Source of the DNA: Diplocloster agilis
GTDB lineage: Bacteria; Bacillota; Clostridia; Lachnospirales; Lachnospiraceae
DNA: 64,000 bases
Direction: 5' to 3'
NCBI RefSeq assembly: GCF_019042275.1
Contig: NZ_JAHQCW010000025.1
Coordinates: 1-64,000, forward strand
Shown: positions 35,878 to 43,606 of the stretch, piece after piece
How positions within the stretch are numbered: the first letter of the stretch is position 1
How the letters are laid out: every line of letters starts with the position of its first letter
The notes under the pieces: generated by a model
What the model saw: the letters and a program-made list of their open reading frames with translations, nothing else
Told to the model about the DNA's origin: nothing
Databases searched by the model: none
Position numbers and translations under genes: made by a program

Positions 35878-37047
35878 ATGAAAAGAGTAATGATTCCGGA
35901 CGAAGAATATAAACAGAGAATCGCCAGGGCAGCGAAACTGGCCGGCGAGCGCGGGTTGGATATATTAGTGGTAAACGGATCGGAAGCGGACTATGCGAAC
36001 ACCAGATATCTATCCGGCTTTTGGCCGGTATTCGAGCGGGCCGGCGTGGCGATCACCCCGTCCGGTGACTGTGCGCTGATGGTAGGTCCTGAGAGCCAGA
36101 TCTTTGCTTCCGATTTCGGCCACATTGACAAGGTACGCGTGCTCCGCGAATACCGCGAGTCAGCCAATCCCCAGTATCCGGAGCTGCATCCCACGAATTT
36201 CCGGGAAGTCTTCAAAGAATTAGGCGTTACCGGAGACCACATCAAGATCGGAATGGCTGCCTGGCTGGATACGAACCTGGTAATCTACGAAGGTATTAAA
36301 GAGTGTTATCCGGAAGCGGAACTGATCCGCTGTGATGATATTATGACCACGTTAAGAAGTGTGAAATCCGATAATGAAATCGCCTGCCTAAGGGAAGCCG
36401 CTCGGATTACGGAGATCGCCACACAGGAAGTGATCAAAGCCCTGCGTCCCGGAGTGACCGAGCTGCAGATGGTGGGAATCGCCCAGAAAGCGATCTATGA
36501 AAACGGCGGCGAGTATGAAGGGCTTCCGCTCTATGTATTTTCTGAAAAATCCACCCAGCATGCGATCTCCCGCTCCTCGTACCGGGAAATCCAGAAGGGT
36601 GATATAGTTCAGATCAACTTGGCTGCCAAGATCGACGGATACTCTCCCTCCATCGGTATGCCCGTATCCATGGGCCCGCTGACCGGGCTGAAAAAAGACC
36701 TGGTGGAATTCTGCCTGAAAGCCCATATGTGGACCGAGAAACAGCTAAAAGCCGGAGTGATCGCAGCAGATGTAGCCAAGGACTTCATCAAATACTTCCA
36801 GGAGAATGGCTACGGAGAGAACCTTCTGTATGGACCCTGCCATGGTCTGGGCCTGATTGAAGTGGAGGCTCCGTGGATGGAGACCATTTCCGATTATCCT
36901 CTGTTACCCAACATGACATTCCAGATCGACACCTTTGCTATGGGACCGAACTTCGGACTGCGCTGGGAGAAACCCATTGTCATCACCGAGACCGGCTGTG
37001 ACCTGCTCAGCCCTCAGATCGGCACCATTCACGAGATAGAGTGCTAA
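35878..37047 (+). CDS. Creatinase-like M24 family protein lacking metal ligands
   Basis: This 389-residue protein has an N-terminal creatinase/prolidase domain (residues 1-155) and a C-terminal pita-bread domain. The segments of the Xaa-Pro peptidase metal site are altered. The usual D of 'vDlGa' is Asn247 in 'VQINLAAKIDGYSPSIGM', the second Asp is Ser258, and the 'TiEPG' Glu appears as Asp in 'FQIDTFAMG'. 'HGLGLIEVEAPW' and the last Glu in 'GLRWEKPIVITETG' remain. Loss of metal ligands is a feature of creatinase, which uses His and Glu without metal. Peptidase activity is therefore unlikely; hydrolysis of a small C-N substrate is the better guess. A GGAGG RBS precedes the ATG. Confidence 0.82.
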   Translation: MKRVMIPDEEYKQRIARAAKLAGERGLDILVVNGSEADYANTRYLSGFWPVFERAGVAITPSGDCALMVGPESQIFASDFGHIDKVRVLREYRESANPQYPELHPTNFREVFKELGVTGDHIKIGMAAWLDTNLVIYEGIKECYPEAELIRCDDIMTTLRSVKSDNEIACLREAARITEIATQEVIKALRPGVTELQMVGIAQKAIYENGGEYEGLPLYVFSEKSTQHAISRSSYREIQKGDIVQINLAAKIDGYSPSIGMPVSMGPLTGLKKDLVEFCLKAHMWTEKQLKAGVIAADVAKDFIKYFQENGYGENLLYGPCHGLGLIEVEAPWMETISDYPLLPNMTFQIDTFAMGPNFGLRWEKPIVITETGCDLLSPQIGTIHEIEC

Positions 37048-37055
37048 TCAATTTG

Positions 37056-37148
37056 GGACATGTCCAAACTGAAACGGACATGTCCCAAACCGAAATGGAC
37101 ATGTCCCAAACTGAAACGGACATGTCCCAAACTGAAATGGACATGTCC
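37056..37148. repeat. Array of five GGACATGTCC palindromes at 20-21 bp spacing
   Basis: Starts lie at 37056, 37076, 37097, 37118 and 37139. Spacers alternate CAAACTGAAA(C/T) and CAAACCGAAAT, giving a 21-bp unit nearly identical to that at 26650-26721. The array begins 8 bp after the M24 stop codon and lies upstream of the second LacI gene. Confidence 0.95.
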
Positions 37149-37219
37149 CCAAACTAAAAATACTGTCCTGTGCCTGCATAAGATGCTACAGCTGCGCCAG
37201 GGCAGAAAATTTTAGACCA

Positions 37220-37237
37220 AGCGCAAACGTTTGCTCA
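37220..37237. promoter_or_regulatory. LacI-type operator upstream of the second LacI gene
   Basis: AGCGCAAACGTTTGCTCA has the central ACGT and mirrored GCAAA/TTTGC of LacI-family operators and matches the sites at 30282 and 35357. It lies about 150 bp before the LacI start, as expected for autoregulation. Confidence 0.78.
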
Positions 37238-37269
37238 AATCAAAGATACTGAGGAAAGGATGAATCCAT

Positions 37270-37374
37270 ATGAATCAAATACCAGAATTAACCGTCATGC
37301 CGCCCTGCAATGACGTCTCCTTTGAAGAGCAGATCCGCGCCATCTGCTGTTACATACACAGGTATACGGTATGA
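37270..37374 (+). CDS. 34-residue small ORF overlapping the LacI start codon
   Basis: An ATG after AGGAAAGG opens a 34-codon frame (N-terminus MNQIPELTVMPPCNDVSFEE, ending IHRYTV) whose TGA overlaps the ATG of the LacI gene (ATGA at 37371-37374). The overlap suggests translational coupling. It contains three Cys in 'CNDV' and 'ICCYI'. It resembles no protein I recognise and could be a leader peptide or a remnant of a longer gene. The assignment rests on the RBS and coupling only. Confidence 0.5.
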   Translation: MNQIPELTVMPPCNDVSFEEQIRAICCYIHRYTV

Positions 37375-38387
37375 GTTCGAATCTGAAGGATCTCTCCGAA
37401 TACCTGGGGCTTTCTATATCAACCGTAAGCAGGGCGTTGAACGGAAAAGGGCGGATTTCAGAGGTGACCAGGCAGCGGGTAATGGACGCGGCCAATAAAT
37501 TATCTTATGTGCCAAATAATATGGCCAGATCGTTAAAGCTCAGCAGCAGTTCCATCGTGGGCGTAATCCTGCCGGATATCACGAATGTGTTCTATCCCCG
37601 GATGCTGCAGGCGATAGACAGGGAGCTCAGCTATCACGGCTATAATATGATCTTCTGCAATACCGATGAAGATATTACGAGAGAGCAGATGTACTACGAT
37701 CTTTTAAAAGTCAAAAATGTCATGGGTATTATTATCTCACAGGCATGCCAGAACGACATCTATGAGCGGGAAAATGAACTTGGAAATGTGGTGTTCGTGG
37801 ATAATATACCTCGGGTAACCAAAAACAGCTATTCATTTGTGGGGATAGATAACCACAAAGCAGGTTATGAGTTGACGGAAAAACTGATTTCATATGGACA
37901 TAAGAATATCGTGGCCATCTCAGGAATCGTAGAAGAGACGACAGCCATCGACCGGCTCAAGGGTTTTCGCGATTGTATGCGGGATCATGAACTGCCCTGT
38001 GGCGATGAAGATGTATACTATGGCGAATATAACTCAGAGAGCGTATCAAAGTTGGTCGGCCGGATCTTAAGCCGGCCCACGCTTCCCACAGCGATCTATG
38101 TACCGAATAACATGCAGGCCTGCGGCACAATCCTTGCTCTTGAGAGGGCGGGACTGTATGTACCGGAGGATATTTCGGTGGTATGCTTTGACGCAATTGA
38201 TTTTACGGGGCTGGTGCGGCCAAGTCTTACCTGTATATTACAGCCGGTGGAGAAAATGGCCCGGACAGCGGTGGAGCATATCATTCGGAATGCCGAGTCC
38301 AAGACAAAATGCCAGATCACCAATTACATACTGAACTATGAATTTTATGAGGGAGGTTCTCTCAAGAAGAGATCACAGGAAAAATAG
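37371..38387 (+). CDS. LacI-family transcriptional regulator (second paralogue)
   Basis: This 338-residue protein has the LacI headpiece 'SNLKDLSEYLGLSISTVSRALNGKGRISEVTRQRVMDAANKLSYVPNNMARSLK' and a ligand-binding domain ('VGVILPDITNVFYPRMLQAIDRELSYHGYNMIFCNTDEDITREQMYYDLL'). It has no strong RBS of its own beyond the coupled small ORF upstream. Sequence blocks parallel the LacI protein at 34290, indicating duplication; the shared operator type suggests overlapping control of the same sugar system. Confidence 0.93.
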   Translation: MSSNLKDLSEYLGLSISTVSRALNGKGRISEVTRQRVMDAANKLSYVPNNMARSLKLSSSSIVGVILPDITNVFYPRMLQAIDRELSYHGYNMIFCNTDEDITREQMYYDLLKVKNVMGIIISQACQNDIYERENELGNVVFVDNIPRVTKNSYSFVGIDNHKAGYELTEKLISYGHKNIVAISGIVEETTAIDRLKGFRDCMRDHELPCGDEDVYYGEYNSESVSKLVGRILSRPTLPTAIYVPNNMQACGTILALERAGLYVPEDISVVCFDAIDFTGLVRPSLTCILQPVEKMARTAVEHIIRNAESKTKCQITNYILNYEFYEGGSLKKRSQEK

Positions 38388-38590
38388 AATCTGCATTCTT
38401 GTGATTCTAATCGGTAAAGAACTAGGCTTCTAATATATATAAATAGCATCTCCAATATGACCTTATACTATAGAATAAGCTTTGTGATTTCCATAAAGAA
38501 TTCATGTATAAAATAAGGAAAACTGCCCATATTAAAAACAGAAAAGCAAGAACATTGCTGTCTATAGAATATGGAAAAGGAGATACTATT

Positions 38591-38977
38591 ATGAAACAGT
38601 TTAAGAAGTTATTCTTAAGTGTGACAGTATTACTTATGATTTGCCTGGCTACGGCCTGCAGCAACGACAAGAAAAATAATAACAACACCACAGATAATGG
38701 TACAGGCACCACCACGGAATCCGGAACCAATGCCACAGCGACACCTGCCGCTACCGCAACGCCCGGAACCACCAACAACAGCGCGACCGAAGGAACCGAT
38801 GCCACCGATAATAATGACGGTACGGCAGGAAACGCTGCCGGAGACATTATCGACGGAGCTGCCGGCGCAGTTGATGAAGCAGTAGACGGCGTTAAGGACG
38901 CAGCGGATGATCTGACCGGAAACGGAACCAACGATGGCGTTGAAACGACCGCTACCCCTAACGGAGCAGCACAATAA
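38591..38977 (+). CDS. Small low-complexity lipoprotein
   Basis: This 128-residue protein has a signal peptide with lipobox 'LATAC' (Cys near residue 20). The body is rich in Asn, Thr, Ala, Gly and Asp ('NNNNTTDNGTGTTTESGTNATATPAATATPGTTNNS') with a short amphipathic stretch 'DIIDGAAGAVDEAVDGVKDAADDLTG'. AAAAGGAG precedes the ATG at 38591; the longer frame from 38504 is unlikely. It is monocistronic with its own terminator. Function unknown; similar small lipoproteins are often cell-surface or envelope-stress proteins. Confidence 0.8.
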   Translation: MKQFKKLFLSVTVLLMICLATACSNDKKNNNNTTDNGTGTTTESGTNATATPAATATPGTTNNSATEGTDATDNNDGTAGNAAGDIIDGAAGAVDEAVDGVKDAADDLTGNGTNDGVETTATPNGAAQ

Positions 38978-38998
38978 TAAATACGGTAATCCAAAAAA

Positions 38999-39029
38999 GG
39001 ACATTGCCACACAAGGCGGTGTCCTTTTT
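38999..39029 (+). terminator. Intrinsic terminator after the small lipoprotein gene
   Basis: GGACATTGCC pairs with GGCGGTGTCC (two G-T pairs) and is followed by five T. It lies between the convergent lipoprotein and ROK genes. Confidence 0.88.
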
Positions 39030-39057
39030 CGCTTTTTCTTAAAATGAGAGTACAAAT

Positions 39058-40203
39058 TCAGATACCCTTCAAAAATTCGTCAATATAGTAAAGAGCACAG
39101 CCGATGGTGGCAGACCGTTCTCCGCATATTCCCGGCTTAATAGAGAAATTGTGAAGCGGAAATGGATAATATTCCCGGACAAAATGATAAAGATCCGTAA
39201 TGTCTTCCTCCCGGATATAGGTTTGAACCAGCCCGCCCAGGATCACATCATTATCAAGGACCGTATGAATATTGCTGATCGCCAGTGCCAGATTCTTTAG
39301 ATAGGCGGTCCAGATATCCCGACGAATCTTGTCCCCATGCCGCAGATAGTTAAAAAAGCTGTTGAAATCTTCGTCTATGCCAGATTCTTTTATCAATTCT
39401 TTCAGACTGTTGGCGGAGCAATACGCTTCGATACAGCCCTTTTTCCCGCAGTAGCAGGGCTTTCCATCCGGCACCATGCACATATGCTCAAAGACGCCGC
39501 TTCGGGCTTCCTGTCCGTGATAGATGTGTTTGTTGAGTATTACCGCTCCTCCTAGATTCCGGTTCAGCGATACATAGACACCGTCGGTAATGTCTTTTTG
39601 ATGCCAAAGCTCGGCAAAGGCGGCAGCTTCAGAATCGTGGATTAAGATACAGGGGAGGGAAATATACCTGGAAAAACTGTCCAGGGACATATCCGTGGCG
39701 CCCAGGATCTCCGCATAGGTTGCTTTTTTACCATCCTGAGAGGTAAGACCCTGAATTCCGATGCCCACTCCCAGAATATGTTCCTCGGGATACGGAATTT
39801 CCCGGATAAACTGGTTGATCCAGTCCGATAATTTGCGGAAGCATTCTTCCGAGTTGTCAAACTGGAGCATAAGTGAAGACTCTTCCAACGAGTGGCCATA
39901 CAGATCGATCGCAGATATGTAGGAGATCGATTTTAGAATTTCCACCCCGATCCCAATCCGGGCCGTGTGGACACAGGAGATCATCTGCGCTTTTCTGCCT
40001 CCGGTAGACTGATACAGGCCATTTTTTTCGATGAGTCCCATCTCCTCCAGTTCCTTCAGGTTCTGGTTAACGGTGGGCAGACTGAGATTCAGATCGGTGG
40101 CAATGGTCTGCCGGGAGGTGATTTTATTATTATAAATGTTTTCAAATACTTTACTTCTGTTGATTTTCTTTAAATCTGTGGATGTTAGGGTTGTTGCATT
40201 CAA
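39058..40203 (-). CDS. ROK-family transcriptional repressor (NagC/XylR type)
   Basis: This 381-residue protein has an N-terminal winged helix ('SRQTIATDLNLSLPTVNQNLKELEEMGLIEKNG', residues 28-62) and a ROK sugar-kinase-like domain. The motif 'GVGIGIQGL' is present and the zinc-binding 'CMVPDGKPCYCGKKGCIEAYC' lies near residues 235-255, a hallmark of ROK repressors. It is divergent from the esterase-dehydrogenase-transporter operon at 40541, which it likely represses until a sugar binds. Confidence 0.93.
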   Translation of the reverse strand: MNATTLTSTDLKKINRSKVFENIYNNKITSRQTIATDLNLSLPTVNQNLKELEEMGLIEKNGLYQSTGGRKAQMISCVHTARIGIGVEILKSISYISAIDLYGHSLEESSLMLQFDNSEECFRKLSDWINQFIREIPYPEEHILGVGIGIQGLTSQDGKKATYAEILGATDMSLDSFSRYISLPCILIHDSEAAAFAELWHQKDITDGVYVSLNRNLGGAVILNKHIYHGQEARSGVFEHMCMVPDGKPCYCGKKGCIEAYCSANSLKELIKESGIDEDFNSFFNYLRHGDKIRRDIWTAYLKNLALAISNIHTVLDNDVILGGLVQTYIREEDITDLYHFVREYYPFPLHNFSIKPGICGERSATIGCALYYIDEFLKGI

Positions 40204-40455
40204 ATGTTTTCACCTCATAAGACTTTTACAAAAGTTGTATATAAAACAATATAACAGTAAGATTGTAAAAAGTCAATCTTTCCTTTAGAAAAGGTCAATA
40301 TTGCATAACCATCCCTATAACTTTGGTTCTTTATATTTTAATGAATATCGTTTTTTCACTTTACGAGAGTATTTTTATTGAGATTTCAAACTGATTTTAT
40401 ATTTGTTTAGAAAAAATACACAAAAAAATATCCTAAAATTTAGCAAAATTGGGAA

Positions 40456-40504
40456 TTGTTATATGGAATTAATTCTGATAATATAATAATTAGTTTAACA
40501 AAAC
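40456..40504 (+). promoter_or_regulatory. Promoter of the esterase-transporter operon with ROK-like half operator
   Basis: TTGTTA (40456-40461) and TAATAT (40479-40484) are 17 bp apart. TAGTTTAACAAAAC (40491-40504) lies at the start site and resembles the TTAGTTT-type operators of NagC/XylR repressors. The rest of the 337-bp gap is AT-rich with no gene; a second candidate, TTACAAAAGTTGTA, lies near 40226, next to the ROK start. Confidence 0.6.
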
Positions 40505-40540
40505 ACATTTGCATAAGTGAATTATAAAAGGGAGGAAGAA

Positions 40541-41377
40541 ATGCTACGACATATGTCAATCCCAAAAGAAAACCGAGTCGTCACTTTAGCGTCAGAAATT
40601 GTCTATGGGCAGCGCAGCGAATGGTGCGGCGCCACTTACCGGCCGCTGAAATTAAGCTTGATGCGCAGCAGACAGTTTTTTGAATACGACAGGAAAGAAA
40701 AGCTGCCGTTGATCGTCTGGTTATGCGGAGGCGGATTTACTACCATGGACCGGAATGTCTGGATTCCGGAACTTGTCTGGTTCGCGAAGAGGGGATACGC
40801 AGTGGCAAGCGTGGAATACGGTACTACATGCCGTACCAGGTTTCCGGAACAACTGGAGGATATCAAAGCAGCGATCCGGTTTCTGAGGGCCCATGCTAAA
40901 GAATACAATCTGGATCCGGAGCGCTTTGCCCTGGCCGGAGAATCGGCCGGCGGATATCTGAGTCTGCTGGCAGGTGTGACCGGCGAGGACCAAGAGTATA
41001 AGACCGGTGGATATGAGGAATTTCCGGAAAATGTGCAGGCGGTTGTGGCTTTCTATCCGGTGACAAAACCATCGGAGATGGATTTTTGCCCGGAGCTTGT
41101 ACCGGTACCTCCCGATTTTAAACAATATCCCGACATCATGAACTTATTAAAGGATGAGTGCCCTCCGACCATGCTATTGCATGGGGATACGGATACACAG
41201 GTTCCGCCCAGACAGAGCGAAGAGCTGTACAGAGCGTTGACCGACCGGGGAATCCCGGCAGAGTGCTGTATATTGGAGGGCGCGGAACACGCCGATGAGC
41301 CATTTATACAGGAAGAGACAAAACATATGGTTTTGGAATTTTTAAACAAACATTTAAAGAAAGAAGGCAGACAATGA
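40541..41377 (+). CDS. Alpha/beta-hydrolase esterase
   Basis: This 278-residue enzyme has the hydrolase fold with nucleophile elbow 'LAGESAGGYLSLLAG' (Ser near residue 137), an oxyanion-hole region 'VWLCGGGFTTMD' near 67, 'MLLHGDTDTQVPPRQSEELY' supplying the Asp and 'EGAEHADEPF' the His. It resembles BD-FAE/acetyl-xylan-type esterases. There is no signal peptide, so it would act on imported, acylated sugars. The start at 40541 follows GGGAGG. Its stop overlaps the dehydrogenase start (ATGA). Confidence 0.88.
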   Translation: MLRHMSIPKENRVVTLASEIVYGQRSEWCGATYRPLKLSLMRSRQFFEYDRKEKLPLIVWLCGGGFTTMDRNVWIPELVWFAKRGYAVASVEYGTTCRTRFPEQLEDIKAAIRFLRAHAKEYNLDPERFALAGESAGGYLSLLAGVTGEDQEYKTGGYEEFPENVQAVVAFYPVTKPSEMDFCPELVPVPPDFKQYPDIMNLLKDECPPTMLLHGDTDTQVPPRQSEELYRALTDRGIPAECCILEGAEHADEPFIQEETKHMVLEFLNKHLKKEGRQ

Positions 41378-42399
41378 AAGCAGCAGTATTTTATGGAAAG
41401 CATGATATTAAGGTGGAGGAGGTACCGATGCCGCAGGTAGGCGACAGAGATGTTCTGATCAAGGTAGAGGCCTGCGGCATATGCGGAACCGATGTACATA
41501 TTTTTGAAGGGGATAAAGGAGCGGCAGCCTGTACGCCGCCTACGATTCTGGGACATGAATTTTCAGGAGTTGTCGAAGCGACAGGAAGATTGGTCACAAA
41601 AATAAAAGCCGGCGAGAGAGTGAGTGTGGATCCGAATCATTACTGTGGAAACTGTGTGTATTGCCGTGATGGAATCGCACATTTCTGCGAGCACATGACC
41701 GGCTATGGAACCACCGTAAACGGTGGATTTGCCCAATACTGCAGCGTAGATGAGAGACAGGTATATCGGTTGGGGAAACACACCAGTTTTGAGCAGGGGG
41801 CGATGACGGAACCTTTGGCGTGCTGTCTGCATGGCATTGACCAGTGCGGGATTCGACCCGGCAGCCATGTGGCGGTTATCGGCGGAGGAATGATCGGCCT
41901 GCTTATGGTTCAGCTGTCCAAGCTATCGGGGGCGGCCAAGGTTGTACTGCTGGAACCCGTAGAAGGAAAACGCGAAATGGGACATAAAATGGGAGCAGAT
42001 CTGTGTATAAACCAGATCGGGGCGGATGCCGGAAGGCTGTTGGCAGAACAGGGAATCAGCAGACTGGACACGGTCATTGAATGTGTTGGTAATGTAAATA
42101 CAATCCGTCAGGCCATAGATCTGGCGGGGAAAAAATCGGTTGTGATGATGTTCGGCCTCACGAAGCCTGACGATGAGCTTACCATAAGGCCTTTTGAAAT
42201 ATTCGAAAAAGAAATCGAACTGAAATCCTCCTATATTAACCCCTATACCCAGAAGAGGGCGTTGGATCTGATTGACTCCGGACAGGTGGATGTACAGTCC
42301 ATGATTTGTGAAACCGCAGGGCTTGAGGACCTGGCGGACATACTCAGCAGTCCGGAACGAAGATCTATGGGAAAATACGTCGTTTCACCTTGGAATTAA
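41374..42399 (+). CDS. Zinc-dependent medium-chain alcohol/polyol dehydrogenase
   Basis: This 341-residue protein has the catalytic zinc site 'EACGICGTDVHIFEG' (Cys near residue 38) and 'GHEFSGVVEATG'. The structural-zinc lobe 'PNHYCGNCVYCRDGIAHFCEHM' has four Cys, and the NAD-binding motif is 'VAVIGGGMIGLLMVQL' near 170. It belongs to the sorbitol/threonine dehydrogenase group. It overlaps the esterase gene by 4 bp and is followed by a sugar-binding protein gene, so it probably oxidises the imported sugar alcohol or sugar. Confidence 0.9.
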   Translation: MKAAVFYGKHDIKVEEVPMPQVGDRDVLIKVEACGICGTDVHIFEGDKGAAACTPPTILGHEFSGVVEATGRLVTKIKAGERVSVDPNHYCGNCVYCRDGIAHFCEHMTGYGTTVNGGFAQYCSVDERQVYRLGKHTSFEQGAMTEPLACCLHGIDQCGIRPGSHVAVIGGGMIGLLMVQLSKLSGAAKVVLLEPVEGKREMGHKMGADLCINQIGADAGRLLAEQGISRLDTVIECVGNVNTIRQAIDLAGKKSVVMMFGLTKPDDELTIRPFEIFEKEIELKSSYINPYTQKRALDLIDSGQVDVQSMICETAGLEDLADILSSPERRSMGKYVVSPWN

Positions 42400-42458
42400 A
42401 TGGATTTTGAAGTAATGAGGAAAGTTTTAAAAAATATAAAATAAAAAGGAGAAGAAAA

Positions 42459-43514
42459 ATGAAAAGAAAGTTTATGAAAAGTGTGTTGGCAGCTATGGTG
42501 GCCGGAATCATGATGACGACAGGATGTACCTCAAAAGCGGAGGAACCTGCAAACTCGGATACTTCTGCAACGCCCCAGGAAACCGAGGCCGGGACGGACG
42601 AGAACACGGCAGCCCCTGAAGCGGATCAGGCGGAGGATCAAAAAGGAGATAAAGGCAGTTATAAGATCGGCTATACGATACAGGATCTGGCGAATCCCAC
42701 CTGGGCAGCCAAGATACAGTATATCACGGAAATGTGCGATGAACTGGGATGGGAAGTCGCGGCGGTGGATAATGGCGCGGATTCCGGAAAGCAGATTACC
42801 CAGGTTGAGAACTTTGTGACCAGCGGCGTGGATGTGGTAGTCGTTCAGCCGGCAGATGCGAATTCTCTGACGGATGTGTCAAAGAAAGCCCATGACAAAG
42901 GTATCTATATGATGGCGGACGGGGTCTCGTTCCCGGAAGCGGATCTTTCCTATATTAATGATAACTTTACCGTAGGAAAAATGGTGGGGACCGCCTGCGG
43001 CGAATGGCTGAACAAAACATTCGGAGAGGATGCCAAGACGGAAGTCGCGATCTATGAATGGCCTTCGATCAAAGAATGTATCGACCGTGTGGACGGCATG
43101 AAAGAAGGATTAAAAGAGACGGCTCCGAATGCGCAGGTAGTGGCATCGGCTTCCGCAGCGAATGTAACCGACGGGATGTCGAATGCGGAAAATATTTTGC
43201 AGGCTCATCCGGAGGTGAAGGCATTTATGTGTTTTGGCGACGGAGGAGCGTTGGGCGCGAGTGAAGTGCTGGAAGCAAAAGGAACAGGTGCCGACGAAGT
43301 GGGTATCTTTTCCATCGACGGAACAGACGAGGCGCTGACAAAGATCAAAAATAACACTCCTTTTAAAATGTCGGTAAGTCTTGGCAGCCCGAAAGGACAG
43401 GCGGATGGAATTATGGAGGCGTTAAAGGCGCTTTTTAGCGGCAGCTATGAAGAAGTTTATTATACTCCCAATGAGGTCGTGGACAGCTCCAATGTGGATG
43501 AATATCTGAAATAG
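42459..43514 (+). CDS. Sugar ABC transporter substrate-binding lipoprotein (RbsB type)
   Basis: This 351-residue protein has a lipoprotein signal ('AAMVAGIMMTTGCTSK', Cys near residue 23), an acidic linker and a ribose-class binding fold ('YKIGYTIQDLANPTWAAKIQYITEMCDELGWEVAAVDNGADSGKQITQVENFV'). AAGGAGA precedes the ATG. It is third in the esterase operon, and a hairpin at 43529-43552 separates it from the ATPase gene. Confidence 0.92.
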   Translation: MKRKFMKSVLAAMVAGIMMTTGCTSKAEEPANSDTSATPQETEAGTDENTAAPEADQAEDQKGDKGSYKIGYTIQDLANPTWAAKIQYITEMCDELGWEVAAVDNGADSGKQITQVENFVTSGVDVVVVQPADANSLTDVSKKAHDKGIYMMADGVSFPEADLSYINDNFTVGKMVGTACGEWLNKTFGEDAKTEVAIYEWPSIKECIDRVDGMKEGLKETAPNAQVVASASAANVTDGMSNAENILQAHPEVKAFMCFGDGGALGASEVLEAKGTGADEVGIFSIDGTDEALTKIKNNTPFKMSVSLGSPKGQADGIMEALKALFSGSYEEVYYTPNEVVDSSNVDEYLK

Positions 43515-43528
43515 CGGGAATCATGCGG

Positions 43529-43552
43529 AGCCTGCCTTATATAGGGCAGGCT
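43529..43552 (+). promoter_or_regulatory. Intercistronic hairpin after the binding-protein gene
   Basis: AGCCTGCC (43529-43536) pairs with GGCAGGCT (43545-43552) with no T-run after it. As in the operon at 23334, a hairpin directly follows the binding-protein gene, which may protect that part of the message. Confidence 0.7.
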
Positions 43553-43606
43553 TCGCGGCTTAAAAGAACAGGAGGAATCCCAATTTCAGAAGTAAAGGGT
43601 GAAGAT

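Noticed and set aside
26650-37148. The two GGACATGTCC arrays as CRISPR arrays
   Set aside because: Units are only 21 bp, the spacers are near-identical rather than unique, and no cas genes are present.
38422-39012. 196-codon minus-strand frame opposite the small lipoprotein
   Set aside because: Antisense of a Thr/Ala/Gly-rich low-complexity gene that itself has an RBS, lipobox and terminator.
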